A DNA stretch of 5,591 nt from Oscillospiraceae bacterium (GCA_031254555.1 JAIRUF010000169.1:1-5591); one strand, 5' to 3'; positions 1 through 5,494 are shown, counted from the stretch's first letter. Translations and numbers: made by a program. The notes: a model not told the origin generated them from the letters alone.

Positions 1-330
1 GGAATGATTACAAGGCACACGAAGAATACGCGGCTTTTCGATGTATCTTGTCTGGCGGTGCGGCAACCGGATCCTTGTCTAACGGACTTTTGTGTCTTTA
101 AAGCAGCACCGCGGACGAGAGCTTATTTCTTTTTCTATTGCTTACGGTATTACAAAGGTTTGCTATCCGGGTTGCGGTAATAAGCGATTTCATGATTTGC
201 AAATACGCGTTTTTACCGCATAAAATATTGGAATGAGTGTATCATTGATAACAACAAAAAAATACCGGGAATAAGCCAGGTCGTTTACGATATAACATCA
301 AAGCCGCAGGCTATCGTGGAATGGGAGTGA
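1..330 (+). pseudogene. guaA: Decayed 3' part of guaA (GMP synthase, glutamine-hydrolysing)
   Basis: GMP synthase converts XMP to GMP with ATP and glutamine. Codons 241-327 read without interruption into the typical GuaA C-terminus, including VVYDITSKP and the terminal EWE, and stop with TGA at 328-330. This part is clear. Upstream, that frame hits a stop at 193-195. The match continues in another frame at 162-233 (AIR, DFM, then KYAFLPHKILE), resembling the family's ALRAV..DFMTA..LPY..L block, and ends in TGA at 234-236. Between about 234 and 241 the sequence is shorter than the family needs. A third frame at 61-87 shows RQPxP, weakly like the GuaA RQPFPGPGL motif, but it lies too close to the later block, which implies deletions. 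Positions 88-161 are not recognisable. The gene continues beyond the left edge. Frameshifts from sequencing or assembly error are possible, but the shortened spacing favours real decay. The assignment is strong for 241-330, fair for 162-233 and speculative before that. Confidence 0.65.
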
Positions 331-331
331 G
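323..331 (+). promoter_or_regulatory. Ribosome binding site of pyrG inside the guaA tail
   Basis: GGGAGTGAG lies 8 bases before the pyrG ATG and is built from the last codons and stop of the guaA remnant. No other purine-rich site precedes the ATG. The signal for pyrG translation therefore sits in the one part of guaA that is still intact, which could explain why this tail survived. Confidence 0.55.
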
Positions 332-339
332 TTTATACT

Positions 340-1950
340 ATGACGAAATATATTTTTGTAACCGGAGGGGTGGTCTCCGGACTCGGAAAAGGCATTACCG
401 CCGCTTCATTGGGACGGCTGCTCAAACAAAGAGGTTTAAAAGTTTCTGCGCAAAAGCTTGATCCGTATATGAACATTGATCCGGGGACCATGAGTCCTTT
501 CCAGCACGGCGAGGTATTTGTCACCGATGACGGTGCGGAAACAGACCTAGACCTGGGTCACTATGAGCGTTTCATTGATGAAAACCTTACCAAGCACAGC
601 AACCTCACATCGGGAAGGGTTTATTGGAGTGTGCTTGAACGTGAACGCGCAGGCGGATATCTGGGCGGCACGGTACAGGTTATACCGCATATAACGGAAG
701 AGATAAAAAACTTTATATACGCAGCGGCGGATAACAGCTTCGCTGAGGTTCTGATTACCGAAATCGGAGGGACTACTGGAGATATTGAGAGCCAGCCGTT
801 TTTAGAGGCGATACGACAGATTTCTCTGGACAAAGGAAGAGATAACTGTCTGTTCATCCATGTAACTCTTGTCCCTTATTTGAAGGGATCCTGTGAGCAT
901 AAATCCAAGCCTACGCAGCACTCAGTTAAGGAACTGCGGTCTATGGGTATCATACCAAATATCATTATTGCACGGGCGGATGAAATTCTGTCAGATGAGA
1001 TCAAAGAAAAAATATCTCTCTTTTGCAACGTCAAGTTGGATTGCGTGATTGAAAACATCACCCTCCCATCCCTGTACGAAGCTCCTCTCATGCTCCACGA
1101 AAACGGCTTGGACAAAGTTGTTTGCCGGGAGCTGGGTCTTAATACGCTTGAACCGGACTTAACTGAATGGCGTGCGATGACAGCTAAAATTACCGCACAA
1201 AAGAAGGATGTCACGATTGCCGTGGTCGGCAAATATATCAAGCTTCACGATGCCTATCTGTCCATTATAGAAAGTCTAAACCATGCCGGATTTGAGACCG
1301 GCGCCAATGTGAATATATTGTGGATTGACAGTGAGGATGTGAGCTTATCCAATGCGAAAGATCTGTTGGGATCAACAGATGGCATTATCATTCCGGGCGG
1401 TTTTGGCAACAGAGGAATAGAGGGCAAAATTACCGCCTGCCGGTATGCGCGGGAAAACAATATTCCCTTTTTGGGCATTTGTCTTGGTATGCAGATTGCT
1501 GTCATTGAATTTGCACGAAACGTATGCGGTATCAGGGACGCTCATTCTGGAGAATTTGAGACTTCCTCGCCGCACCGCGTGATTGACATCATGCCCAACC
1601 AAATAGGGATGTTGGGCAGCGGCGGCACCATGCGTTTGGGTGCTTATCCCTGTAAAATATCGTCTTCTACAAGGCTTCATAAGTTATACAGGGAAAACGA
1701 AATCAGCGAACGGCACAGACATAGGTTCGAACTCAACAATGATTATCGTGGCACGCTTACTGATAATGGACTTGTTATTTGTGGTACTTCGCCGGACAAC
1801 AGCCTTGTCGAAGCTGTGGAACTGTCAGATAAGCGCTTCTTTGTCGGTGTGCAGTTTCATCCAGAATTCAAGAGTCGGCCCAATAAACCGCACCAATTGT
1901 TTTTAGGACTTGTACGAGCGGCGATTGATATAAGGGAGGAATCTTTATGA
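340..1950 (+). CDS. pyrG: CTP synthase (glutamine-hydrolysing)
   Basis: Makes CTP from UTP, ATP and glutamine in the cytoplasm. At 536 residues it has the normal family length. The N-terminal amidoligase domain (about 1-270) shows the P-loop [10 protein letters not shown] (9-18), the [13 protein letters not shown] block with metal-binding Asp71, Glu141 in EIGG, and the UTP-site lysines in KSKPTQHS (188-195). The C-terminal class I glutaminase domain (about 290-536) shows PGGFG (352-356), the nucleophile Cys381 in [22 protein letters not shown] and the triad partners His507 and Glu509 in QFHPEF. The protein should be active but deviates at usually fixed places: the second Ser of the P-loop is Gly14, GTVGDIES is GTTGDIES (Thr146), ERRGDYLG is ERAGGYLG (102-109), and GGFGYRG has Asn357 instead of Tyr. 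It may be a divergent or second copy. It starts 9 bases after the guaA remnant and its TGA overlaps the nadE ATG, which indicates co-transcription. No pyrG leader or attenuator is visible. Confidence 0.97.
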   Translation: MTKYIFVTGGVVSGLGKGITAASLGRLLKQRGLKVSAQKLDPYMNIDPGTMSPFQHGEVFVTDDGAETDLDLGHYERFIDENLTKHSNLTSGRVYWSVLERERAGGYLGGTVQVIPHITEEIKNFIYAAADNSFAEVLITEIGGTTGDIESQPFLEAIRQISLDKGRDNCLFIHVTLVPYLKGSCEHKSKPTQHSVKELRSMGIIPNIIIARADEILSDEIKEKISLFCNVKLDCVIENITLPSLYEAPLMLHENGLDKVVCRELGLNTLEPDLTEWRAMTAKITAQKKDVTIAVVGKYIKLHDAYLSIIESLNHAGFETGANVNILWIDSEDVSLSNAKDLLGSTDGIIIPGGFGNRGIEGKITACRYARENNIPFLGICLGMQIAVIEFARNVCGIRDAHSGEFETSSPHRVIDIMPNQIGMLGSGGTMRLGAYPCKISSSTRLHKLYRENEISERHRHRFELNNDYRGTLTDNGLVICGTSPDNSLVEAVELSDKRFFVGVQFHPEFKSRPNKPHQLFLGLVRAAIDIREESL

Positions 1951-2678
1951 GAAACTACGAACACGAGATAAAAAGCAGAGTGGCGTTTATTAAAGACTCA
2001 GTGAGGTCCGCCGGAGCTTCCGGTATTGTTTACGGCAACAGCGGCGGGAAAGATAGTGCTCTTGTGGGCATCCTTTGTAAAATGGCTTGTGCAGATACCG
2101 TGGGACTGATTATGCCCTGCGGATCAAAGAGAAACTATGAAATGGATAAAATAGATGCGGAAGCTATTGCGGAGCAATATCAAATTAGTGTCCGAGTTGT
2201 TGATTTGTCGAACGTAAGGGATGAGCTGATCCGGACTGTAAGCGAGATAGCGGAAATGAACGACAGAGCTCTTGTCAACATAGCGCCGCGGCTTAGAATG
2301 ACCGCTTTGTATGCGGTTGCCGCAAATGAAAACCGACTTGTGGCAGGTACAGGAAACAGAAGTGAAGGATATATGGGATATTTTACGAAATGGGGAGACG
2401 GCGCACATGACTTTAATCCGATAGCCGATCTCACCGTCACTGAAATTTATGATTTTTTACGGTATCTCGGCGCCCCGGATTTTATCATACAAAAAGCGCC
2501 CTCCGCGGGACTGTTTGACGGTCAGACAGATGAAACTGAAATGGGAATCACATACCGAAGTATTGATGAATATCTGCTGACCGGCACAACTGCCGAGCAC
2601 GATAAATCCATTATTGAAAAACACCATGTGGCAAGTGAGCATAAAAGAAATTTACCGATTTCATATGGGAACAAATAA
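1947..2678 (+). CDS. nadE: NAD synthetase, ammonia-dependent
   Basis: Catalyses the last step of NAD synthesis, amidating nicotinic acid adenine dinucleotide through an adenylylated intermediate. At 243 residues it is a single N-type ATP pyrophosphatase domain, at the short end for the family. No nitrilase-like glutaminase domain is present, so free ammonia is the expected nitrogen donor. Visible motifs are the PP-loop SGGKDS (32-37), MPCG (56-59), PRLRMTALY (114-122), GTGNRSE (134-140), GYFTKWGDG (144-152) and [21 protein letters not shown] (183-203). SGGKDS rather than SGGIDS is a form I associate with clostridial enzymes. The Lys often found in the following LxKT/LTK element is Val164 here (LTVTEI). 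The ATG lies within ATGA shared with the pyrG stop, and AAGGGAGGA (1932-1940) sits six bases upstream, so the start is well supported and translation is probably coupled to pyrG. The SGG PP-loop is also found in tRNA thiolation and other enzymes, but the downstream motifs are specific to NadE. Confidence 0.94.
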   Translation: MRNYEHEIKSRVAFIKDSVRSAGASGIVYGNSGGKDSALVGILCKMACADTVGLIMPCGSKRNYEMDKIDAEAIAEQYQISVRVVDLSNVRDELIRTVSEIAEMNDRALVNIAPRLRMTALYAVAANENRLVAGTGNRSEGYMGYFTKWGDGAHDFNPIADLTVTEIYDFLRYLGAPDFIIQKAPSAGLFDGQTDETEMGITYRSIDEYLLTGTTAEHDKSIIEKHHVASEHKRNLPISYGNK

Positions 2679-2724
2679 ATCATAGGATAAAAGATAAGCG
2701 GTTATGTAAATATACCATCAGTGC

Positions 2725-2749
2725 AAAATAAAAACGGGCAAAAGCCCGT
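2725..2749 (-). terminator. Intrinsic-type terminator, - strand only
   Basis: A 6-bp stem (ACGGGC, AAAA loop, GCCCGT; 2734-2749) is followed on the - strand by TTTTTATTTT. On the + strand the stem is followed by GTGACAATAG with no U-tract. It therefore looks like a terminator for leftward transcription running towards the nadE 3' end, although no - strand gene is evident. It may instead act as a simple 3' hairpin on the nadE message. Confidence 0.6.
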
Positions 2750-2824
2750 GTGACAATAGCGGTATAAAAGGAACCCGCTTATATTATATATGTTGCCGGT
2801 GATCGCTTAATAATATTAAATCAG

Positions 2825-2878
2825 CGGTAACAGTAAAAACTTGGCATATTTTAAGCCAAGTTTTTACTTGTGATACCG
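2825..2878. terminator. Long bidirectional terminator after nadE
   Basis: The core is a perfect 14-bp inverted repeat, AGTAAAAACTTGGC (2832-2845) and GCCAAGTTTTTACT (2855-2868), with a 9-base loop. After a small asymmetric internal loop a further 5 bp pair (CGGTA 2825-2829 with TACCG 2874-2878). The AAAAA and TTTTT runs flank the GC-containing CTTGGC/GCCAAG stem, so a U-tract exists on either strand. It most likely ends the pyrG-nadE transcript and insulates the response regulator promoter. Apart from this and the preceding hairpin, 2679-2966 shows only AT-rich DNA. Confidence 0.75.
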
Positions 2879-2966
2879 TGAAACTTATTTTCCGTTTTAA
2901 CATAACTTTTATTCGATAAAACCAACCGTGTTGTGTGATTACTTTTTTAAATCTTATGCATTTTTG

Positions 2967-2995
2967 TTGACTTACATTCACCCAATGACTATAAT
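2967..2995 (+). promoter_or_regulatory. Sigma-A promoter of the response regulator
   Basis: TTGACT (2967-2972) and TATAAT (2990-2995) are separated by exactly 17 bp, one mismatch from the housekeeping consensus. Transcription would start near 3002, giving a leader of only about 20 bases before the TTG start codon. A match this good suggests strong basal expression unless repressed. TTCGATA, one base from the inverse Spo0A box TTCGACA, lies upstream at 2912-2918. Confidence 0.85.
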
Positions 2996-3002
2996 AAAGT
3001 TA

Positions 3003-3015
3003 AAGGTGAGGTGAT
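3003..3015 (+). promoter_or_regulatory. Tandem Shine-Dalgarno sites deciding a TTG start
   Basis: GAGGTGAT (3008-3015) is an eight-base match to the 16S anti-SD complement and ends five bases before TTG at 3021, ideal spacing for that codon. A second, weaker site AAGGTG (3003-3008) sits five bases before an ATG at 3014 in another frame, which would encode only 11 codons ending at 3049. The next in-frame ATG (3030) is further from the SD, so TTG is preferred. Confidence 0.65.
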
Positions 3016-3020
3016 GTTCT

Positions 3021-3821
3021 TTGCGCCAAATGAAGCTTTTAATGGTTGAAGATGAACTTAAAGATCGTCTTGATTTCAAAGAATACATAGCGACTTTAAA
3101 TACAACTTTGGGTTATCAGGTTGATTTTTATATTGCACAAGGGGAATCTGACGGGATTTCACTTGTGCAAAAGTTTGATTTTGACGCGATAATCCTAGAT
3201 TTGGAGCTGCATTCAAGCGACGGCGACGGCTTTGCTTTTCTTAAAAAACTCCAGCAATTAAACTTGACTGAAAAACCTTACATACTTGTATCTACAAACA
3301 ATCGTTCAATGATAGTCAAGGAGAACGCTCGTAAGATGGGTGCCGATTATGTGTTTTGGAAGTTTAAATTGGACTATTCACCTAAACTGGTCATGGAACA
3401 TTTATGCATCTATTTTGAACATAGAATAAATTCCGATAAAATAAGCGGGCCTACTTTAGTGGTAGAAAAACTGTCATTGGAGGATGATGTTAAATTACAG
3501 GTGTCAAAAATAGGTATCAATGATGATATGATTGGTAAAAAGTACGTTATTGAGTCCATTGTAATAGTTGCAAAATCAAACGATTCCGATATAAATTTGC
3601 ACAAGGATGTTTTTCCATTAATAGCAAAGAAGTACAATAAGTCTATTGGAAGTGTGAATCGTGCCATTGAATCAGCCATCAACAAGGCTTGGTGTATTAC
3701 GGACGACTCTATATTGTCAGAACTTTATCCCGCTGTTGTCAGTGGATCTAAGGGCGCTCCGACCAATAAGGAATTTATTTTTTATTATGCAAACAAAATC
3801 AAAGATGAGTACAAGGGATGA
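3021..3821 (+). CDS. Orphan response regulator with Spo0A-type DNA-binding domain
   Basis: A 266-residue two-domain transcription factor. The N-terminal receiver domain (about 4-130) has the acidic pair Glu10-Asp11, the phospho-acceptor Asp60 in IILDLEL, Ser91/Thr92 at the switch position and Lys114 in GADYVFWK, where the usual following Pro is Phe. It should therefore be phosphorylatable. The C-terminal part (about 158-262) matches the Spo0A C-terminal domain: GI...IGKKY, VFPLIAKKYNKS, SVNRAIESAINKAW, then LYPAV and APTNKEFI, paralleling Spo0A's DIAKKFNTT, SRVERAIRHAIEVAW and KPTNSEFI. In the recognition helix the Spo0A Glu-Arg pair is Asn213-Arg214 here, so the DNA site may differ from the canonical 0A box. 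It is probably a Spo0A paralogue rather than Spo0A itself: the receiver is divergent and the usual spoIVB neighbour is not seen. No kinase is nearby, so phosphate would come from elsewhere. It has its own strong promoter and sits between two terminator-bounded units. Targets are unknown. Confidence 0.88.
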   Translation: MRQMKLLMVEDELKDRLDFKEYIATLNTTLGYQVDFYIAQGESDGISLVQKFDFDAIILDLELHSSDGDGFAFLKKLQQLNLTEKPYILVSTNNRSMIVKENARKMGADYVFWKFKLDYSPKLVMEHLCIYFEHRINSDKISGPTLVVEKLSLEDDVKLQVSKIGINDDMIGKKYVIESIVIVAKSNDSDINLHKDVFPLIAKKYNKSIGSVNRAIESAINKAWCITDDSILSELYPAVVSGSKGAPTNKEFIFYYANKIKDEYKG

Positions 3822-3873
3822 TGGTTGGTTTAATAAAATCTTTTTATAGGACAAGAATAACAGGTCAATGTAA

Positions 3874-3887
3874 TATAATCGCGATTA
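3874..3887 (+). promoter_or_regulatory. Possible -10 element overlapped by a palindrome
   Basis: TATAAT (3874-3879) is a perfect -10 hexamer but lacks a good -35 at 16-18 bp. It overlaps a perfect 12-bp palindrome, TAATCGCGATTA (3876-3887), whose CGCG centre stands out in this AT-rich spacer. A symmetric site over a -10 element is typical of a repressor operator. Transcription from here would enter the inverted-repeat region. The call is tentative. Confidence 0.3.
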
Positions 3888-3905
3888 AAAATATAGCAAA
3901 GACGA

Positions 3906-3965
3906 CCATGCAATGAGTGAATTAAGTTCATAAAACTGCATGGCCATTATTAGTCAAAACCATGC
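3906..3965 (+). repeat. Mutually exclusive stems (three CCATGC/GCATGG arms)
   Basis: CCATGCA (3906-3912) pairs with TGCATGG (3937-3943). The same central arm GCATGG (3938-3943) can pair with CCATGC (3960-3965) instead. Inside the first loop TGAA and TTCA can also pair. The result is a two-state RNA switch geometry. A small following stem, GCTTA (3966-3970) with TAAGC (3982-3986), adds to the structure. Stems are short, so a role is unproven. Confidence 0.4.
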
Positions 3966-4044
3966 GCTTATTAGTGATGTGTAAGCACGGTAAAACATAA
4001 ATATATAGTGCGAACAAAAAATATCATATTCTGCATTTTAGCAT

Positions 4045-4081
4045 AAAAAATCATGCTTAGTACAAAATCAAACTAAGCATG
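4045..4081 (-). terminator. Hairpin with - strand U-tract
   Basis: A perfect 10-bp inverted repeat, CATGCTTAGT (4052-4061) and ACTAAGCATG (4072-4081), has a 10-base loop. On the - strand it is followed by A and then six T (4050-4045), the layout of an intrinsic terminator for leftward transcription. On the + strand it is followed by GGAAG and would not terminate. Stem GC content is low, so efficiency is uncertain. No - strand gene feeds it. Confidence 0.45.
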
Positions 4082-4110
4082 GGAAGTATTTAAGATTAAT
4101 AAAAGAATTA

Positions 4111-4147
4111 TGGTAGTTTTCTTAAGTGTTAAGAAATTAGATTACCA
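4111..4147. repeat. Nested hairpin next to the branched element
   Basis: TTTCTTAA (4118-4125) and TTAAGAAA (4129-4136) form an 8-bp stem with a 3-base loop. An outer 5-bp pair, TGGTA (4111-4115) with TACCA (4143-4147), closes it across unequal internal loops. It ends exactly where the outer stem of the next element begins, so the two may stack or belong to one structure. Confidence 0.45.
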
Positions 4148-4279
4148 ACCGTATAAAATAGGTGTAAGGCATTACTATTATTAAGTTTCGCCTTACACCG
4201 ATTTGACAGAGTAAAACCTATGCTTGTCTGCGCATAAATGAAAAACATAGAGATTTTTTCCGTCAATTTTTTATACGGT
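4148..4279. ncRNA. 132-base branched inverted-repeat element, possible structured RNA
   Basis: An 11-bp perfect terminal repeat, ACCGTATAAAA (4148-4158) and TTTTATACGGT (4269-4279), encloses two further arms. The first is a 10-bp perfect stem GGTGTAAGGC/GCCTTACACC (4161-4170, 4190-4199). The second starts with TTGAC/GTCAA (4203-4207, 4262-4266) and is topped by CTATG/CATAG (4218-4222, 4246-4250) or by TATGC/GCATA (4219-4223, 4232-4236). All arms nest without conflict into a three-way junction with only 2-3 unpaired bases between helices at the junction. That favours an RNA fold. A small transposon-like element with terminal repeats is the alternative, but no clear target duplication flanks it. 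Strand of transcription is unknown. Confidence 0.4.
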
Positions 4280-4478
4280 GATGAAGTGGTGAAGCGGATA
4301 TCAATGAATATCAGAACAAAATATGTAGTAAGCAAAAATAGCAAACGAAAATTATGAATACCAAGTCTTTTTACATGAATCGATCTGTTACAACAATAAT
4401 AACAAAAAAATCATAGAAGAAAATTCTTATAAAGTAGTTCGATAATGTATAATATTGTATATGGCAAAAAGCACAGTG

Positions 4479-4505
4479 AATGTAATTCATATATTTTATT
4501 ACATT
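4479..4505. repeat. 8-bp AT-rich hairpin
   Basis: AATGTAAT (4479-4486) and ATTACATT (4498-4505) are perfect inverted repeats with an 11-base loop. They lie just 6 bases before the much stronger 16-bp hairpin. A perfect TATAAT occurs upstream at 4448-4453, without a recognisable -35. Confidence 0.35.
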
Positions 4506-4511
4506 GGAAAG

Positions 4512-4551
4512 TATTACGCATGATGTGAAAATACTCACATCATGCGTAATA
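4512..4551. repeat. Perfect 16-bp hairpin
   Basis: TATTACGCATGATGTG (4512-4527) and CACATCATGCGTAATA (4536-4551) are exact inverted complements separated by 8 bases. This is the longest perfect inverted repeat in the window. It is followed by AAAAAG on the + strand and ACTTTCC on the - strand, so it lacks the U-tract of an intrinsic terminator. It could be an RNA stem, an operator for a large dimeric protein, or the end of a small mobile element. Confidence 0.6.
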
Positions 4552-4601
4552 AAAAGTCATATATAGAGTGAAGTGATGAGTTAATTATAAATCGCTCACG
4601 C

Positions 4602-4635
4602 GATAAAATATACTATATTTTTAAAGAATTTTATC
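4602..4635. repeat. AT-only hairpin followed by T-rich DNA
   Basis: GATAAAAT (4602-4609) pairs with ATTTTATC (4628-4635). An alternative inner pairing is AAAATA (4605-4610) with TATTTT (4615-4620). On the + strand it is followed by a T-rich stretch up to 4659, so it might weakly terminate rightward transcription out of the inverted-repeat region. The stem is nearly all A-T, so confidence is low. Confidence 0.25.
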
Positions 4636-4873
4636 ATATTGTTTTCCTTTAATCTTTTTGACAATACTTAGAATATCATAAAGAAGGTGTGGGAAACATC
4701 AAAAACCATATTGTAAGTTTATATAATTATGTAGATTAGATTAACAAAAGTGTTGGTAAAGATAATTCATATTACATATTTAAGGGCAAAAATCCAAAAA
4801 TTTTATATCATTAAATGATCTCCGTAATCAAATAATAACTTTGTATATTATTTAATGCATTGGAGTTATAAAG

Positions 4874-5494
4874 ATGAAAAATCATATCAGAAAAGTTTTT
4901 GCGGCAAGCGTTGTTGTCATAATGCTTACAGTATCCACGGCTCTCGCTGCTACAGACACTTATATAGTTCAAAAAGGCGACAGCCTTTGGAAAATAGCCG
5001 TTAAATATCAGGTGGGGCTGTCAGAGATAAAAAGCTCTAACCCTCAATTTAAAAATCCAGACTTGATTTATCCAGGAGATAAAGTTTATGTGCCTTTGCC
5101 GGATGCGCAGGTGGCAAGTATTGAGACGCAGGTTTTTAACCTTGTCAACAAGGAGCGCAGGGCGGCTGGATTGAATGAGCTTAAATATAACTGGCAGGTT
5201 GCAAGGGTCGCGCGTTTTAAGTCAGAAGATATGCGTGACAACAAATATTTTAGCCATGAATCGCCTGTTTATGGAACGCCGTTTAACATGCTAAAAAGCT
5301 TTAATATAAGCTATAGGGCAGCCGGGGAGAATATAGCCAAGGGTCAAAAAACGGCACAGGCCGTAATGGACGCATGGATGGGCTCACCGGGCCACAGGAC
5401 AAATATCTTAAACGCGAATTTTACTGAAATAGGCGTTGGATATGTTGAGGGAACCGGAGGTCCGTATTGGACACAGATTTTTATAAAGCCGTAA
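4874..5494 (+). CDS. Secreted LysM-CAP domain protein (YkwD type)
   Basis: A 206-residue exported protein. Residues 1-25 form a signal peptide: basic HIRK, a hydrophobic core, and ALA at 23-25 before the mature start at about 26. A single LysM domain (about 30-75, YIVQKGDSLWKIA through IYPGDKVYVPL) binds peptidoglycan. The CAP/SCP domain (about 83-205) shows LVNKERRAAGL, YFSHESP with His128, GENIA with Glu152, AWMGSPGHR with His174, EIGVGY and YWTQIF, so the usual cavity His and Glu residues are present. Clostridia and bacilli carry many such proteins at the cell wall or spore surface (YkwD family; LysM as in SafA). Their biochemical activity is mostly unknown. GGAG (4862-4865) lies eight bases before the ATG. 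No neighbour is close, so it is probably monocistronic. TATATT at 4844-4849 could be a -10, but no -35 of the main sigma factor fits, leaving alternative sigma control possible. Confidence 0.92.
   Translation: MKNHIRKVFAASVVVIMLTVSTALAATDTYIVQKGDSLWKIAVKYQVGLSEIKSSNPQFKNPDLIYPGDKVYVPLPDAQVASIETQVFNLVNKERRAAGLNELKYNWQVARVARFKSEDMRDNKYFSHESPVYGTPFNMLKSFNISYRAAGENIAKGQKTAQAVMDAWMGSPGHRTNILNANFTEIGVGYVEGTGGPYWTQIFIKP

Larger units (their letters stand above)
3822..4873. other. 1-kb AT-rich non-coding region rich in inverted repeats
   Basis: No reading frame here has a credible start, ribosome binding site and protein-like composition. A 71-codon leftward frame at 4129-4344 starts at TTG with no SD and runs across several hairpins, so it is not accepted. 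Instead the region carries a series of perfect or near-perfect inverted repeats, listed separately, at 3906-3965, 4052-4081, 4111-4147, 4148-4279, 4479-4505, 4512-4551 and 4602-4635. The part from 4640 to 4840 shows no structure I can support beyond TTGACA at 4658-4663 without a matching -10. AAGAAGGTGTGG at 4681-4692 looks like an SD but leads to no frame of useful length. A structured RNA or remnants of small non-autonomous elements would each fit. Confidence 0.6.

Noticed and set aside
1372..1906. Other-frame ORFs overlapping pyrG on both strands
   Set aside because: They are shadows of the well-conserved pyrG frame and have no ribosome binding sites or family resemblance.
1805..2212. Two exact Spo0A boxes TTGTCGAA, at 1805-1812 and 2205-2212
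   Set aside because: Both lie deep inside the pyrG and nadE reading frames (Leu-Val-Glu and Leu-Ser-Asn contexts), far from any promoter. Chance occurrence in coding sequence is the simpler reading.
2697..2828. Three AGCGGT copies at 2697, 2758 and 2823, spaced 61 and 65 bases
   Set aside because: Six-base repeats at unequal spacing with unrelated flanks. No array or operator pattern is supported.
2784..2981. 65-codon - strand frame in the nadE-regulator spacer
   Set aside because: It runs through the bidirectional terminator, and its start region overlaps the regulator promoter. Nothing in it resembles a protein family.
4129..4344. 71-codon - strand frame, hydrophobic at its start
   Set aside because: It starts at TTG without an SD, runs through several inverted repeats and has low-complexity AT-driven composition.
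4658..4663. TTGACA as a -35 box for the LysM-CAP gene
   Set aside because: No -10 hexamer lies 15-19 bp downstream, and the site is over 200 bases from the gene.
3822..4873. CRISPR array or retron in the repeat-rich spacer
   Set aside because: There are no regularly spaced direct repeats, no Cas genes and no reverse transcriptase. The repeats are all different inverted pairs.
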